Origin: CALJDF01 sp038121105
GTDB taxonomy: Bacteria > Pseudomonadota > Alphaproteobacteria > SHVP01
Assembly (NCBI GenBank): GCA_038121105.1
Contig: JAYONB010000011.1
Coordinates: 1-64,000, forward strand
Length of the DNA: 64,000 bases
Reading direction: 5' to 3'
Positions 33,566-42,326 of the stretch are shown here, in pieces. The translations under genes and the position numbers were made by a program. Position 1 is the first letter of the stretch, and each line of letters begins with the position of its first letter. The notes under the pieces are model-generated. The model was not told the DNA's origin. It searched no databases and saw nothing but the letters and a program-made list of their open reading frames with translations.

Positions 33566-34297
33566 ATGAACGCCATGGCGCCTCCACAGTTAATCTCGCT
33601 GGACCAAGACCGAATGGGTCTCGAACCTGTGATGGTCGATGTGGGTACCGCGTTGGGAACCGAGGTCCATGCCGACCGACCACGCCTGATGCGCCTGCTG
33701 GTTCAAGCCCTGCACCGGATTGCGGAGAGCGAACAATTGCTGTCGCAAAAAGACAGCGTGATCGCATCCCTCAAATCCCAAGCCATGACCGACCCCCTCA
33801 CCGGTCTGGCAAACCGCCGGGCGTTCGAAGAGCAAGTCCGGCGCGCGATCGCGGGTGCCAGCCGTTTCGAGGAAACGGGGGTTCTTGCCTATATCGACCT
33901 TGACGGGTTCAAACCGATTAACGACTTGATGGGCCACGATGCCGGCGACGCCGTGCTGATCTATGTTGCCGACTTCCTCAAGAACAGCATTCGACAAACC
34001 GATACGGTGGCCCGCCTGGGCGGTGACGAATTTGCCATTCTGATGGTGCAGACCTCGCCGCAAGAGGGCGAGCGGCGGGCGCGAACGCTGCAATTACTGA
34101 TGAACGCGTCGCACCTAACGTTTGAGGGAAACTTGATCTCGGTGCAGGCCAGCATGGGCGTTGCGCCGTTCAGCCCCGGTAGCGATCCACGCGCCGTCAT
34201 GCGCCGGGCCGATGCTGGCATGTATACCGACAAAGGTCGTCGAAAACTGCACGGCGACTGGGACAAAGCGAACGCCAGGGGGGCGCTTGCGAGCTAG
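33566..34297 (+). CDS. GGDEF-domain protein (probable diguanylate cyclase)
   Basis: 243 residues from the ATG at 33566; ATG 33575 and TTG 33560 are alternatives. An N-terminal coiled-coil-like segment (VQALHRIAESEQLLSQKDSV) leads into the GGDEF domain (DPLTGLANRRAFEEQ, IDLDGFKPINDLMGHDAGD, RLGGDEFAILMV, GVAPFSPGS, ADAGMYTDKG). The catalytic GGDEF motif is intact, and no RxxD inhibitory site precedes it by five residues. No sensor or membrane domain is present, so it is likely a cytoplasmic c-di-GMP synthase controlled by dimerisation. Confidence 0.92.
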   Translation: MNAMAPPQLISLDQDRMGLEPVMVDVGTALGTEVHADRPRLMRLLVQALHRIAESEQLLSQKDSVIASLKSQAMTDPLTGLANRRAFEEQVRRAIAGASRFEETGVLAYIDLDGFKPINDLMGHDAGDAVLIYVADFLKNSIRQTDTVARLGGDEFAILMVQTSPQEGERRARTLQLLMNASHLTFEGNLISVQASMGVAPFSPGSDPRAVMRRADAGMYTDKGRRKLHGDWDKANARGALAS

Positions 34298-34313
34298 ATA
34301 CGACCTCTCTCAG

Positions 34314-34344
34314 AAAAACCCTCGGCCGCGGCCGGGGGTTTTTT
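34314..34344. terminator. bidirectional rho-independent terminator
   Basis: AAAAA, then CCCTCGGCC pairing with GGCCGGGGG (one G-T pair), then TTTTTT. The A run on one side and the T run on the other let it serve both the GGDEF gene (+) and the convergent cyclase gene (-), whose stop lies at its edge. Confidence 0.85.
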
Positions 34345-35561
34345 ATTCGGCGTCGGTCGGCATCAAAGTGAAGAGTTCTTCGGGCCGGCCCACACCGCGC
34401 AACGCATAGCGGCCCAACGAGACCAAGCGATCTTGGCACTTCTCCGCGGCCTTCGAGAAGGCCGACGAGACGATCACCTCTTGGTCGAGCGGCCGGCACA
34501 TCGCTTCGATCCGACTCACTTCGTTGACCGCGGGTCCGATCACGGTGAAATCCAGACGTTCCTTGGAACCGATATTGCCGTACTGCACATCCCCGAGATG
34601 CATGGCCACATAGAAATCGGTGGTCGGTCGCCCGGCGGCGGTACGTTCTTGATTGACGATATCGATCCGGCGGCGCGTTTCTTCGACGGTGTCCAACGCG
34701 ATGCGGCAGACGTCCGCGTTATCCAAGTTGTCGAGCTCGAAAATCGCCATCAGGCCGTCGCCCATAAACTTCAATACCTGGCCACCCGCGTCATGGATCG
34801 GCTCGACCATGTTCTCGAAATAGTCGTTGAGTAGTTTGATGAGTTCGTCGGGAGGTGCGGTGTCGGCAATCTTGGTGAACCCCTGGAGGTCGCAGTACCA
34901 AAGCACGGCCGAGATCGAGCGCACCATACCGCGTTCGATATCGCCCGAGAGCACGCGACGCCCAGCGTCCTTGCCGAGATAAACTTCCAGGAGCGTCCGC
35001 GCCATCCCCTGGTTGCGCTCGCTTTTGATAGCGAGCCCTAGCGTCCTGACGATGCGTTTGAGATGCGCCAGCTGCTCATCGGTGTAGCCACCCGGTTGGT
35101 CCACCGTCCACGAGGACACCATCCCCTCCGAGTATTTGTAAATGCTGGCGTCGCTAATGGTCTCGGTCGAAAACCCGGTCGCATAGACCGAGTAGTCGGC
35201 GGCACCTTGATCGCGTAGCTCTTCAAGGATCGGATAGGGCAATTCTTCGTTCGTGCCTTCGATCTTGAAGCGCCAGTTTTCCAGTTGCTCGCGGAACAGC
35301 TTGCCGAAAGGGCTCGTAGCCATGGTGTCGTCGCCATTGGCATCGTCTTCGCGCGACCAGTCGCTTTTTTCGGTTCCTTTTCCACGCACCCAGGAAAAGC
35401 CGATCGCCGCATACACCGGATGAAGGACGCGCTGCCCGACCTGAACACGCATGACTTTGGTCCCGGCGTCATTACAAACGCTGGCAAACCCCTTCGATAA
35501 TATCGGTTTCCGGCCGGCCCCTGAGGCCACTCTCGATGATCCAGTTCGAGATTTCGTCCAT
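34343..35561 (-). CDS. class III adenylate/guanylate cyclase, frameshifted near its N-terminus
   Basis: The catalytic domain near the C-terminus is clear: VLWYCDLQGFTKIADTAPPD with the metal Asp, GGQVLKFMGDGLMAIFELDN with the second Asp, and HLGDVQYGNIGSKERLDFTV. Upstream are a conserved cyclase N-terminal region (QVGQRVLHPVYAAIGFSWV) and a linker. The first 29 codons, from the ATG at 35561 (MDEISNWIIESGLRG), lie in another frame and hit TAA at 35472-35474; dropping one base there joins them smoothly (EGVCQRL to NDAGTKVMRV). So the gene is either broken, shifted during translation, or affected by a sequencing error. A shorter start at the ATG 35452 would keep the catalytic part. Confidence 0.8.
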
Positions 35562-35698
35562 ATCGCGGTCTGACAAACCTGCCCTCCAGAACATGCTATG
35601 TAGGCGCGATGCAGGTGAGGGCAAGTGTGCCCTACGATTGCCGCCCCGACCCGAGAATGTATCATCATTGCCACAATCACTAGGGAGCCAATGCCGAG

Positions 35699-36166
35699 AT
35701 GACCGACAAAATTGCCGCCCGTTTGGAGAAGCTGGGTATTGTCTTGCCCCCCGCCCCCGCAGCCCAAGGCAACTACGTGCCCTACGTGGTGACCGGCAAC
35801 CTCGTATTCCTCGCCGGGCAAATCGCTCTCGTCGACGGCACGCTGCAATATCCAGGTCGGGTTCCCGACACGGTTACTTTGGAAGAGGCCCAGGACTGCG
35901 CGCGGTTGTGCGCAATCAACCTGATCACGCAGCTCAATGCCGCGTGCAACGGTGATCTGGAACGGGTCGTCCGCTGCGTCAAGCTCGGCGGTTTCGTCGC
36001 ATGCGACCCCTCCTTCACGGACCACCCCAAGGTGATCAACGGTGCATCCGACCTGATCGCCGCCGTGTTCGCCGACAAAGCCGCCCACGCCCGCTTTGCG
36101 GTAGGCGCACCGTCGTTACCGTTAGGTGCCTCGGTAGAAATCGACGCCGTGTTTGAGATCCGCTAA
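35699..36166 (+). CDS. RidA-family protein (YjgF/YER057c/UK114, long form)
   Basis: 155 residues. AQGNYVPYVVTGNLVFLAGQ and IDAVFEI match the RidA fold of the longer subgroup annotated as YjgH/DUF1969-like. Length is longer than the 126-130 of classical RidA. The classical arginine of the deaminase site (RxxxxV...R) is not evident at the usual position, so enamine deaminase activity is uncertain. The GNAT-like gene follows 6 bp later, so the two are probably cotranscribed. Confidence 0.85.
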   Translation: MTDKIAARLEKLGIVLPPAPAAQGNYVPYVVTGNLVFLAGQIALVDGTLQYPGRVPDTVTLEEAQDCARLCAINLITQLNAACNGDLERVVRCVKLGGFVACDPSFTDHPKVINGASDLIAAVFADKAAHARFAVGAPSLPLGASVEIDAVFEIR

Positions 36167-36172
36167 CGACGA

Positions 36173-37336
36173 ATGGGCGACATCGAACCACAAGAGGTCA
36201 CGATCAAAGTGGTCGGCGATATCCGTCGGCTACCGGCCGATCAATGGAATGATTGCGCCGGCGATAACAACCCCTTCGTCCAGCATGCTTTCCTCGCGGC
36301 CCTCGAAGAGAGCGACAGCGCGACGGCCGATACTGGCTGGGCGCCCTTTCATCTGGTGGTCGAGGACGATCGGGGCATTGCCGCCTGCGCCCCGATGTAC
36401 GTCAAAGGCCATTCGCAAGGCGAATATGTATTCGATCACGGCTGGGCCCAGGCCTTCGAGCGGGCCGGCGGAAGCTACTATCCCAAACTACTTATCGCCG
36501 TGCCGTTTACGCCGGCGACCGGTCCCCGCCTCTTGGTGCGCGGCGACGCAGACCGCAGCAACATGGAACAGGCCTTGATCGCCGGCGCGATCCAGGTCGC
36601 GCGAAAACACGACATCTCCTCCGTCAACGTAAACTTTCCCACTGAAGGCGAATGGCAACGACTCGGCGAGGCCGGATTCCTTCAACGCACCGGCGAGCAG
36701 TTTCACTGGCAAAACGACGGCTATGAATCGTTCGACGACTTCCTTGCGGCGCTGTCGTCACGCAAACGCAAGGCGATCAAGAAAGAACGGCGCGGCGCCG
36801 TGGAGAACGACATCCAGATCGAATGCCTGAGCGGGCCGGACCTCCGAGAGGAACATTGGGATGCGTTCTTCGAGTTCTATATGGACACAGGTGCGCGCAA
36901 ATGGGGCCGGCCCTATTTGACCCGCCCGTTTTTCAGCCTGATCAGCGAGACCATGGGTGAGCGCACCTTGCTGGTACTTGCCAAACGTGAAGATCGATAC
37001 ATCGCCGGTGCGCTGAATTTCATCGGCGGCGACACGCTTTACGGGCGGTATTGGGGGTGCGTGGAGGACCATGCCTTCCTGCATTTCGAACTTTGCTATT
37101 ATCAGGCGATCGACTTTGCGATCGCGCATGGCTTGGACCGTGTCGAGGCCGGCGCGCAGGGACAGCACAAGTTGAGCCGCGGGTACCTCCCGATTCATAC
37201 CTACAGCGCGCATTGGATCGCCGACCCCGGCTTTCGCCGCGCGGTCGAACACTACCTGTCGCAAGAACGCGCTGCCGTGGACGAAGAAATTGCCGCATTG
37301 GATAGCTATTCGCCGTTCAAACGAAGCCACGACTAA
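36173..37336 (+). CDS. COG3146/DUF482 GNAT-fold acyltransferase-like protein
   Basis: 387 residues. NNPFVQHAFLAALEESDSAT, APMYVKGHSQGEYVFDHGWA, YPKLLIAVPFTPATGPRLLV and ALSSRKRKAIKKERR are hallmark phrases of the COG3146 family, which resembles peptidoglycan interpeptide-bridge transferases (double GNAT fold). GAQGQHKLSRGYLP near the C-terminus is also conserved. The family has no settled function; annotated as predicted N-acyltransferase. It probably forms an operon with the RidA-like gene, and an MFS transporter follows 31 bp later. Confidence 0.9.
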   Translation: MGDIEPQEVTIKVVGDIRRLPADQWNDCAGDNNPFVQHAFLAALEESDSATADTGWAPFHLVVEDDRGIAACAPMYVKGHSQGEYVFDHGWAQAFERAGGSYYPKLLIAVPFTPATGPRLLVRGDADRSNMEQALIAGAIQVARKHDISSVNVNFPTEGEWQRLGEAGFLQRTGEQFHWQNDGYESFDDFLAALSSRKRKAIKKERRGAVENDIQIECLSGPDLREEHWDAFFEFYMDTGARKWGRPYLTRPFFSLISETMGERTLLVLAKREDRYIAGALNFIGGDTLYGRYWGCVEDHAFLHFELCYYQAIDFAIAHGLDRVEAGAQGQHKLSRGYLPIHTYSAHWIADPGFRRAVEHYLSQERAAVDEEIAALDSYSPFKRSHD

Positions 37337-37367
37337 AACCACCTAGGCACCCACAGCCCTTTCACGC

Positions 37368-38792
37368 ATGGACACCAAGAAATACACCTGGGCCGATTTG
37401 TTCCGCGAAGGCCGTGCGGTCTACACGATCTCGCTTACGCTCGCAGTATCGCTGCATGCGATGGACGCCTTCATAGTTTCGACCGTGATGCCGTCCGTGG
37501 TGCGCGAAATCGGCGGCGCCCAGTTTTACACTTGGGTGGTCATGCTCTACATGACCGCTTCAATCGTCGGGGCAGCCAGCGGTGCGCCGGTTCGGCTCAT
37601 CCTGGGCACCCGCAAAGGTTACGTGGCCGCGGGACTTGTTTTCCTTGCCGGCACGATCTTGGCGAGCCTTGCCGCCAATATGGGGACATTGCTTGTTGCG
37701 CGCGTCGTGCAAGGGCTTGGTGCCGGTCTCATCGTTTCGCAAAACACCGCACTCATCAGTGAGCTTTTCCCGGGGAACTTGCGTACCCGCATGATCGCGA
37801 TGAATGGGATGGTCTGGGCCGCGGCAGCCGTGTTCGGCCCCACCGTCGGGGGCTTGTTCGATCAACTCGGGATGTGGCGCGGTGCGTTCTGGTTCGCCAT
37901 CCCTATCATTCTGGGGTTCACCCTGGTTGCCGCCCGTGCCATCCCGGAAGGCGGGCAAGACGCCAACCGTCGACGGTTCCCGGTTGGGCGCGTCACCGTT
38001 TTGGGCGCGGGCGTGTTGGTCGTGGCGATATCGGGGGTGGTTGACGCCGTGCCTCTACGCATTCTGGCGTTGGTTGCGGGCCTCGCCATCATTTGGTCGA
38101 GCTTTCGATCCGACCGAAATGCCACCAACAAAATCTTTCCCTCAAAACCGTTCTCCTTCGTCGGCGCGATTGGGCCTGCCTATTGGGTCTTCGTCTTGAT
38201 CGTGGTGGCTCCGGTTTGCGTGGGCACCTTTATGCCCCTGACCTACCGGGTCGTTTACGGCCTCTCGCCGTTGGCTTCCGGCTACCTCGGCGCTTCCTTG
38301 GCGCTGGCCTGGTCAGCCTCGGGTATTCTCACCGCCGGCGCCAACCTGAAATGGCAGCGCATCTTCATCGTCATCGGGCCCGCTTTGGCCGGTTTCGGTA
38401 TCCTCGGGATCGGTGTCAGCGTCGGGAGCCTGGCTTGGCAAGTCGTGACCGCCTTTCAGCTCCTTGCCGGGCTGGGGATCGGCATGTCGATGTCGCATCT
38501 GATGAATTGGACGATGACCTTAGCGGCACCGGGAGAAGAATCGATCACCGCCGGCTCAATTCACACCGTGCGATCCCTCGGTATCGCGGTCGCTGCGGCG
38601 TCTGCGGGCTTGGTCGCCAATCTCGGCGGGCTGGGTGACGGTATCAGCGTCGAATCGGTGATCCGCGCGGTGAGCTGGGTGGAGAGCGTGGGGGCAATCG
38701 CCCCCCTCACCGGCGCCTTAATTGCTGCGATCCTCGTTGGACACCGACGTCGGCGAATCGACGACCCGCAACGTGCGGCTTTGGGCGCCTAG
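37368..38792 (+). CDS. MFS transporter
   Basis: 474 residues with 12 to 14 membrane segments. Segment 1 reads LAVSLHAMDAFIVSTVMPSV, resembling the DHA2 drug-exporter signature around motif D1; LILGTRKGYVAAGLVFLAGT takes the place of motif A, and LVARVVQGLGAGLIVSQNTA is motif B. WAAAAVFGPTVGGLFDQLGM corresponds to motif C of proton antiporters. This suggests proton-coupled export of small molecules; the substrate is unknown. The gene is convergent with clpA, with 6 bp between stops. Confidence 0.88.
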   Translation: MDTKKYTWADLFREGRAVYTISLTLAVSLHAMDAFIVSTVMPSVVREIGGAQFYTWVVMLYMTASIVGAASGAPVRLILGTRKGYVAAGLVFLAGTILASLAANMGTLLVARVVQGLGAGLIVSQNTALISELFPGNLRTRMIAMNGMVWAAAAVFGPTVGGLFDQLGMWRGAFWFAIPIILGFTLVAARAIPEGGQDANRRRFPVGRVTVLGAGVLVVAISGVVDAVPLRILALVAGLAIIWSSFRSDRNATNKIFPSKPFSFVGAIGPAYWVFVLIVVAPVCVGTFMPLTYRVVYGLSPLASGYLGASLALAWSASGILTAGANLKWQRIFIVIGPALAGFGILGIGVSVGSLAWQVVTAFQLLAGLGIGMSMSHLMNWTMTLAAPGEESITAGSIHTVRSLGIAVAAASAGLVANLGGLGDGISVESVIRAVSWVESVGAIAPLTGALIAAILVGHRRRRIDDPQRAALGA

Positions 38793-38798
38793 GCGAGG

Positions 38799-41195
38799 TT
38801 AATGAACGAACTCCGGGACCTTGCCGTCGTCCCCGGCCGGGTCGTCGCCACCCTGGTCGTCATCGGGCTTATCGGAGGGTTTCGACAGACGCTTTGGCTC
38901 GGCTCCCGCCGGCAGGGCTTTGGGCCCGCTTTTTGTCGGACCTAGGAACTCGAACGACAGGGCGCCATCCACGAGGACGACTTTGACAGTGCCGCCTTTT
39001 TCGAGCTTGCCAAACAGCAGTTCCTCGGCGAGTGGTTTCTTCACGTGCTCCTGGATATACCGGGCCAGGGGCCGCGCGCCCATCAATCGGTCGTAACCCT
39101 TGCCGGCCAACCATTTGCGCGCCTCATCGCTGAGCACGATATCGACCTTACGGTCGGCGAGTTGAGTTTCAAGCTGGGCCACGAACTTGTCGACGACGCG
39201 CTCGACGATCTCAAGATCAAGACCGGAGAAGTGAATCACCGAATCGAGGCGATTGCGAAATTCCGGCGTGAACATTCGCTTGATCGCTTCGCTGTCCTCG
39301 TCTTCGCGCAAACCGCGACCGAATCCGATCGCCTGCTTGCTCATTTCGGCGGCGCCGGCATTGGTCGTCATGATTAGCACGACGTTACGGAAATCGACGG
39401 CCTTACCGTTGTGGTCGGTGAGTTTCCCGTGATCCATCACCTGCAGCAGGATGCTGAACAAATCCGGATGCGCTTTCTCGATTTCGTCGAGCAACAAGAC
39501 CGCATGCGGGTGTTGATCGATCCCGTCCGTTAGCAATCCGCCTTGATCGAAACCAACATAACCGGGCGGCGCCCCAATCAACCGCGACACAGTATGACGT
39601 TCCATGTACTCCGACATATCGAAGCGAATCAGTTCGACTCCGAGAATGGCCGCCAACTGGCGCGCAACCTCGGTCTTGCCGACACCCGTCGGCCCCGAGA
39701 AAAGAAACGATCCGATCGGTTTTTCGGGCTCGCGAAGGCCCGCACGAGCCAGCTTCATCGCGGAGGAAAGCGCGGCGATGGCTTTGTCTTGCCCGTAGAC
39801 CACGGCTTTGAGCTCGGCTTCCAAGTTTTTCAGGCTCTCGCGATCGTCCTTGGAAACGCGCTTCGGCGGGATGCGCGCGATCTTGGCCACGATGGCTTCG
39901 ACGTCTTTGGCGCTTACCGTTTTCCGCCGACGGCTGGCCGGCAGCAGCATCTGCGCCGCGCCGACCTCGTCGATAACGTCGATGGCCTTGTCGGGCAGCT
40001 TGCGATCGTTGATGTACCGGTCAGAGAGTTCCACCGCGGTCTTAAGCGCATCCGCGGTGTAGTGAATGCCATGGAACTCTTCGTAGTAGGGCTTCAGGCC
40101 CTTCAGGATCTTGATGGCATCCGCCACGGACGGCTCGTTGACGTCGATTTTCTGGAAACGACGCAATAGCGCGCGATCCTTCTCGAAGTAGTTGCGGAAT
40201 TCCTTGTAGGTCGTTGAGCCCATGCACCGGATGGCGCCACTGGCCAGTGCTGGTTTGAGCAAGTTAGAGGCATCCATCGCCCCGCCCGAGGTCGCACCGG
40301 CACCGATGACGGTGTGAATTTCGTCAATAAAGAGGATGGCCCCGTCGTAGTTTTCGAGCTCGGTCAGGACCGCCTTCACTCGCTCTTCGAAATCGCCACG
40401 GTACCGGGTACCGGCCAACAACGTGCCCATATCGAGCGAGAAAATGGTCGCGTCCTGAAGAACCTCGGGGACCTCTTTGTTGACGATCCTCCGAGCCAAA
40501 CCCTCAGCGATCGCCGTCTTTCCGACCCCGGGGTCGCCCACAAATAGAGGATTGTTCTTGGCGCGGCGGCAAAGGATCTGGATCGTCCGTTCGATCTCAA
40601 GATCGCGCCCGATCAACGGATCGATTTTCCCGGACTGCGCTTTTTCATTGAGATTGACGCAATAGGCATCAAGCGCCTCGCTGCCCTTGCGCACCGCGGA
40701 TTCGGCGTCGGCCTCGTCCTCGGCGCCGTCGACGGTCCGATCTTCGGACTGGCCGGGCGCCTTGGCAATGCCATGGGAGATGTAGCTAACGACGTCGAGG
40801 CGAGTCATGTCTTGCTGCTGCAGGAAGTAAGCGGCATGCGACTCGCGTTCCGAGAAGATTGCGACCAGAACATTCGCACCGGTCACATCCTCGCGCCCGG
40901 ACGACTGCACATGAATTAAGGCGCGTTGAATGACACGCTGAAAACCGGCGGTCGGTTTCGCATCGTCGTCGCTGTCGTGAACCAGGTTCTTGAGTTCTTC
41001 GTCGAGGTAATGAACCAGCGTTTCAGTCAGTTCCTCAACTCGAACAGCACATGCTTTCATCACAGCCGCTGCATCGGGATCTTCCATCAACGCGAGCAAC
41101 AAATGCTCAAGCGTGGCGTATTCGTGCCGGCGCTCGTTGGCCAAGGCCAATGCGCGATGAAGAGATTGCTCAAGGTTCGGCGAAAATCCGGGCAC
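38799..41195 (-). CDS. clpA: ATP-dependent Clp protease ATP-binding subunit ClpA
   Basis: 798 residues from a GTG at 41195 that shares one base with the clpS stop; the GTG gives the family's usual start (PGFSPNLEQSLHRALALANE), whereas an ATG at 41216 adds seven unlikely residues. Two Clp-N repeats precede AAA domain 1 (GDPGVGKTAIAEGLA) and AAA domain 2 (GPTGVGKTEVARQLA). The IGFGRG loop for ClpP docking is near residue 612. A charged Asp/Gly tail ends the protein. ClpA unfolds substrates for ClpP; clpP is not in this window. Confidence 0.96.
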   Translation of the reverse strand: MPGFSPNLEQSLHRALALANERRHEYATLEHLLLALMEDPDAAAVMKACAVRVEELTETLVHYLDEELKNLVHDSDDDAKPTAGFQRVIQRALIHVQSSGREDVTGANVLVAIFSERESHAAYFLQQQDMTRLDVVSYISHGIAKAPGQSEDRTVDGAEDEADAESAVRKGSEALDAYCVNLNEKAQSGKIDPLIGRDLEIERTIQILCRRAKNNPLFVGDPGVGKTAIAEGLARRIVNKEVPEVLQDATIFSLDMGTLLAGTRYRGDFEERVKAVLTELENYDGAILFIDEIHTVIGAGATSGGAMDASNLLKPALASGAIRCMGSTTYKEFRNYFEKDRALLRRFQKIDVNEPSVADAIKILKGLKPYYEEFHGIHYTADALKTAVELSDRYINDRKLPDKAIDVIDEVGAAQMLLPASRRRKTVSAKDVEAIVAKIARIPPKRVSKDDRESLKNLEAELKAVVYGQDKAIAALSSAMKLARAGLREPEKPIGSFLFSGPTGVGKTEVARQLAAILGVELIRFDMSEYMERHTVSRLIGAPPGYVGFDQGGLLTDGIDQHPHAVLLLDEIEKAHPDLFSILLQVMDHGKLTDHNGKAVDFRNVVLIMTTNAGAAEMSKQAIGFGRGLREDEDSEAIKRMFTPEFRNRLDSVIHFSGLDLEIVERVVDKFVAQLETQLADRKVDIVLSDEARKWLAGKGYDRLMGARPLARYIQEHVKKPLAEELLFGKLEKGGTVKVVLVDGALSFEFLGPTKSGPKALPAGAEPKRLSKPSDKPDDDQGGDDPAGDDGKVPEFVH

Positions 41196-41530
41196 TAGTC
41201 TTTTTCCATGGTGCACTGAAGAGGGTGCTGATTCTGGCGGGCAAAGTCTACAACTTGATTAACCTTGGTCTCCGCGACCTCGTAGGTAAAGACACCGCAA
41301 ATGCCCACACCCTTGCGGTGGATGTGAAGCATGATCTGCGTCGCCTGCTGACGATTTTTGTGAAAGAAGCGTTCAAGAACGTAGACCACGAATTCCATAG
41401 GTGTGTAGTCGTCGTTCAACATCAAGACCTTGTACATCGGTGGTTTCTTGGTCTTGGTGGCCGTTTTGGTGACGACCCCGGTATCGAGGCCGCCATCGTC
41501 ACGATCTGAATCTCGTTCGCTCATAAACAC
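41195..41530 (-). CDS. clpS: ClpS adaptor protein
   Basis: 111 residues from the first ATG; MSERD at 41524 is an equally good start. PMYKVLMLNDDYTPMEFVVY and FHKNRQQATQIMLHIHRKG, then GVFTYEVAETKV, form the N-degron-binding pocket with its conserved LNDD, MxxV and H residues. ClpS delivers N-end-rule substrates to ClpA. It is the first gene of clpS-clpA, and the stop and start codons overlap, giving tight translational coupling. Confidence 0.96.
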   Translation of the reverse strand: MFMSERDSDRDDGGLDTGVVTKTATKTKKPPMYKVLMLNDDYTPMEFVVYVLERFFHKNRQQATQIMLHIHRKGVGICGVFTYEVAETKVNQVVDFARQNQHPLQCTMEKD

Positions 41531-41636
41531 CTATGAAGGACAGGGCGCCCGTCGGCGATGGCGTGGCGCAACGCGCCGCCCCCTAATATGCCATCGAAGA
41601 CCGTGAATAAAAGGCGGGTCACAATGCTGTCAGGGC

Positions 41637-41667
41637 AAAAAAAGCCCGGCCGAAAGGCCGGGCTTTT
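41637..41667 (-). terminator. rho-independent terminator after the phasin gene
   Basis: GCCCGGCC, GAAA loop and GGCCGGGC make a perfect 8-bp GC stem with a stable tetraloop. On the minus strand it is followed by seven T, and on the plus strand by four. It lies 17 bp after the phasin stop and separates that gene from clpS. Confidence 0.9.
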
Positions 41668-41683
41668 CGTCGTCGAAGAGGAA

Positions 41684-42217
41684 TTACGCGGCGGACTTCG
41701 TCCAACGATCCATCATCGCGCCGATCTGGCTGTTGATCGGGCCGAACATGCCGTTGGTCGCTTGGACCGAAAGCTCCCCGATTTTGGTCGATTCATCCAA
41801 AATCCGCGACCAACCCTTTTGGAAGTATTCAGCCTGGAGCTGTGCAGCTTCCTGCGGATTCTTCGCACCCATGATGGCCTGACTGGCCTGAATGCCTTCG
41901 TTCATCAGATCCTGGGTAGCTTTGGTGGCGTAGGAGGAAAGTTTCTCGATGCCGTTCAACCAAGCATCGTTCGAAGCAATCGTCGCTTCGATGCCGGCCT
42001 TGCCGGCGGCCGAGACGTCGTCGAACTGGCGCGCAGCAGTACCCGCCGCCTCACGCGACATCGAAACCACCTGCTCGAAGCCCTTGGTGGCGGCTTCGGT
42101 GCCTTCTTTCATCAAAACGTCGACGCTTTCCTTGCCCGCTTTCAGGGCAGCATCAATGGTTTGGGTCGCAGTTTCCTGGGCTTTGAAGTTCTCACCCGTC
42201 GCTTTTTTCGTCGCCAT
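41684..42217 (-). CDS. phasin family protein
   Basis: 177 residues, helical and low in Cys/Trp. The amphipathic segment ASNDAWLNGIEKLSSYATKA, followed by TQDLMNEGIQASQAIMGAK and NPQEAAQLQAEYFQKGWSRI, is the phasin_2 core. Phasins coat polyhydroxyalkanoate granules. The gene is monocistronic, with a strong promoter and palindrome upstream (42252-42326) and a terminator directly downstream. No PHA synthase lies in the window. Confidence 0.92.
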   Translation of the reverse strand: MATKKATGENFKAQETATQTIDAALKAGKESVDVLMKEGTEAATKGFEQVVSMSREAAGTAARQFDDVSAAGKAGIEATIASNDAWLNGIEKLSSYATKATQDLMNEGIQASQAIMGAKNPQEAAQLQAEYFQKGWSRILDESTKIGELSVQATNGMFGPINSQIGAMMDRWTKSAA

Positions 42218-42251
42218 ACCGTCCTCTTAGTGAAATCGTTTCGCAGGTGCG

Positions 42252-42326
42252 ATATTGCACCGCAATATGAGGAAAATAGTACAGGCTGCGCCAATGTCAA
42301 GCTGTTTTGTGCAGCGCAGCATCAGC
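42252..42326 (-). promoter_or_regulatory. phasin promoter with TGC/GCA palindrome
   Basis: On the minus strand a consensus TTGACA (42300-42295), 16-bp spacer and TATTTT (42278-42273) form a good sigma-70 promoter. Just downstream is a perfect inverted repeat, ATATTGC-ACC-GCAATAT (42252-42268), and just upstream of the -35 lies TGCTGCGCTGCAC. PhaR repressors of PHA genes in alphaproteobacteria are reported to bind TGC-rich TGC-spacer-GCA sites, so this is a plausible operator by comparison; no PhaR gene is in the window. A ribosome site AGAGGA precedes the ATG. Confidence 0.6.
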
